Source: Candidatus Cloacimonadota bacterium
Lineage (GTDB): Bacteria; Cloacimonadota; Cloacimonadia; Cloacimonadales; TCS61
NCBI GenBank assembly: GCA_014382915.1
Contig: JACNIV010000054.1
Coordinates: 1 to 6,500, forward strand
DNA: 6,500 nucleotides
Reading direction: 5' to 3'
Of the stretch, positions 5,338 through 6,500 are shown in pieces; positions within the stretch are counted from its first letter, which is position 1; the number at the start of each line of letters is the position of its first letter. Made by a program: the position numbers and the translations under genes. Below the pieces are notes generated by a model. It made no database searches and had not been told where the DNA came from. It worked only from the letters and a program-made list of their open reading frames with translations.

Positions 5338-6117
5338 ATGATAAAAAACATTAATATCGGCATCGATCTTGGATCAAGAACAGCCAAAATCGTTGTTCTG
5401 AATTCAAATGAGATTATCCATTCCAATGTAATGGATACCGGGGTGAATCCAAAAGTAACATCAGAAAAAATATTCGAACAGGCTTTGAAAGATTCAAGTC
5501 TAAAAAAAACTGATATCGGGAAAATATATTCTACCGGTTACGGACGCAACATAGTTCCTTTTGCAGATAAAGTTATTTCCGAAATATCCTGTCATGCCCG
5601 GGGAGTGAATTTTTTATTTCCAGATGCCAGAACAATAATCGATATCGGGGGACAGGATTCCAAGGTCATACTGATTGGTAATAACGGTAAAGTAAGCGAT
5701 TTTGCTATGAACGACAAATGTGCCGCAGGAACGGGTAAATTCCTGGAAGTAGTGGCAACTACACTGGAAACTACAGTAGATGAACTGGGAGAATTATCAG
5801 CACGATCTAAAGAAGAGTTTGACATCAATAGTACTTGCGTGGTATTTGCAGAATCGGAGATCATCGGTATGATAGCACAAGGTAAAACACCTGAGGATAT
5901 CACACGGGCAGTACATCATTCGATTGCCAGAAGAACAAAGAATCTTGTCTCTCAATTACATTGGCAGAAGCCGGTAGTTTTCACAGGAGGGGTAGCTTTG
6001 AATAGTGGAATGCAGACAGCACTCGCTGATATTTTGAAAACAGATATGATCATTCCGGAGAACTCTTTTATTACCGGTGCATTGGGTGCTGCATTGTTTG
6101 CATTGGAAGGCTTATAA
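5338..6117 (+). CDS. 2-hydroxyacyl-CoA dehydratase activator-type ATPase (BadF/BadG/BcrA/BcrD family)
   Basis: Member of the ASKHA-fold ATPases that use ATP to drive an electron into 2-hydroxyacyl-CoA dehydratases or benzoyl-CoA reductases in anaerobes. At 259 aa it is the length of HgdC. Motifs are IGIDLGSRTAK (7-17), STGYGR (65-70), DIGGQDSK (102-109), NDKCAAGTGKF (125-135), CVVFAESE (167-174) and FTGGVALN near the C-terminus. Cys128 and Cys167 correspond to the cysteines that hold the [4Fe-4S] cluster between the two subunits of HgdC. GGGAAG at 5321-5326 and GAGAG at 5326-5330 serve ATG 5338. No dehydratase subunit gene is in the window, so the true partner is unknown. Its stop overlaps the next start by one base (TAATG). 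The family is certain, the substrate is not. Confidence 0.93.
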   Translation: MIKNINIGIDLGSRTAKIVVLNSNEIIHSNVMDTGVNPKVTSEKIFEQALKDSSLKKTDIGKIYSTGYGRNIVPFADKVISEISCHARGVNFLFPDARTIIDIGGQDSKVILIGNNGKVSDFAMNDKCAAGTGKFLEVVATTLETTVDELGELSARSKEEFDINSTCVVFAESEIIGMIAQGKTPEDITRAVHHSIARRTKNLVSQLHWQKPVVFTGGVALNSGMQTALADILKTDMIIPENSFITGALGAALFALEGL

Positions 6118-6500
6118 TGAAAAAAGCATGGATCTTATTTTTATTCTTATTCCTGACTTTAAACCTGTTTTCCCAGATTTCACGATCAGGAGAACAAAAA
6201 AATCCGGATGATATCAAATACAGGATTGAACTGATCAAATTCTACCTGGATCACAATGAATATGACCTGGCGATCTCTTACATCGATTCCACTCTGGAAG
6301 AAGCTATCAATAAAGACACACTTTATTATATGAAAGGACTTGCCTGCAAAGGTATAAAGGATTGGGATAAAGCTTCCGATTCTTTTGCGGAAACATTCAT
6401 TCGCAGCAATGATCCGCAGTTGAACATCATGGCAGAGAAGGAATTCAAGCAGGCTCTGGAAACATTATCGCCCGTGCATGCTATCGAAAAGATCTCCTAT
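6117..6500 (+). CDS. Secreted TPR-like protein, 5' part only
   Basis: An open frame of 128 codons runs off the window end without a stop. The start ATG at 6117 shares its A with the TAA of the activator gene, so the two are probably co-translated. Residues 1-20 form a clear signal peptide: MKK, then a leucine/phenylalanine-rich core ending in NLFSQ. After it, residues about 34-105 read as paired amphipathic helices (for example FYLDHNEYDLAISYID and MKGLACKGIKDWDKASDSF), which fits TPR-like repeats. It is likely exported to the periplasm or membrane surface. I do not recognise a specific family, and any domain beyond the window is unseen. Confidence 0.8.
   Translation, partial: MKKAWILFLFLFLTLNLFSQISRSGEQKNPDDIKYRIELIKFYLDHNEYDLAISYIDSTLEEAINKDTLYYMKGLACKGIKDWDKASDSFAETFIRSNDPQLNIMAEKEFKQALETLSPVHAIEKISY

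Overview
The window looks like a bacterial chromosome segment from a low-to-moderate GC anaerobe. By hand count about 40% GC in parts of the activator gene and roughly one third in parts of the peptidase gene; only selected lines were counted. The oxygen-sensitive HgdC/BadF-type activator points to an anaerobe. The secreted protein at the end has a signal peptide ending in LFSQ, a style common in the Bacteroidota/FCB group. My best guess is an FCB-type lineage such as Cloacimonadota, but that is recollection, not proof.

Layout, all genes on the plus strand. Positions 1-285 hold no gene but are packed with palindromes: a 14-bp perfect palindrome, two copies of a 24-bp repeat of the ATTCCC-N8-GGGAAT (dRS3-like) type, and a long hairpin. 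Then come folE2 (286-1071, zinc-independent-type GTP cyclohydrolase IB) and a two-domain M16 zinc peptidase (1068-3596), joined by an ATGA overlap. The gap 3597-3749 carries a second copy of the long hairpin, with a compensatory base-pair change, and a CCCTCT/AGAGGG REP-like palindrome. A class III-like sirtuin (cobB, 3750-4469) follows. Next is a REP-associated Y1 tyrosine transposase (RAYT, 4612-5184) lying between two 123-bp direct repeats that match at 119 positions. A 2-hydroxyacyl-CoA dehydratase activator-type ATPase (5338-6117) follows, overlapping by one base the start of a secreted TPR-like protein that runs off the window (6117-6500+).

The housekeeping genes do not form one evident pathway. 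folE2 and the peptidase are translationally coupled, as are the activator and the secreted protein; the sirtuin stands between repeat-rich gaps. The most notable region is 4472-5316. There an AT-rich RAYT (about 26% GC) is bracketed by structured repeats in which a GTAG tetranucleotide directly precedes a palindrome, as in classical REP elements. All four differences between the repeat copies fall in predicted loops. I regard this as a candidate RAYT/REP-type system with an unusual long-direct-repeat arrangement. Known families explain every gene, so I do not claim a wholly new system.
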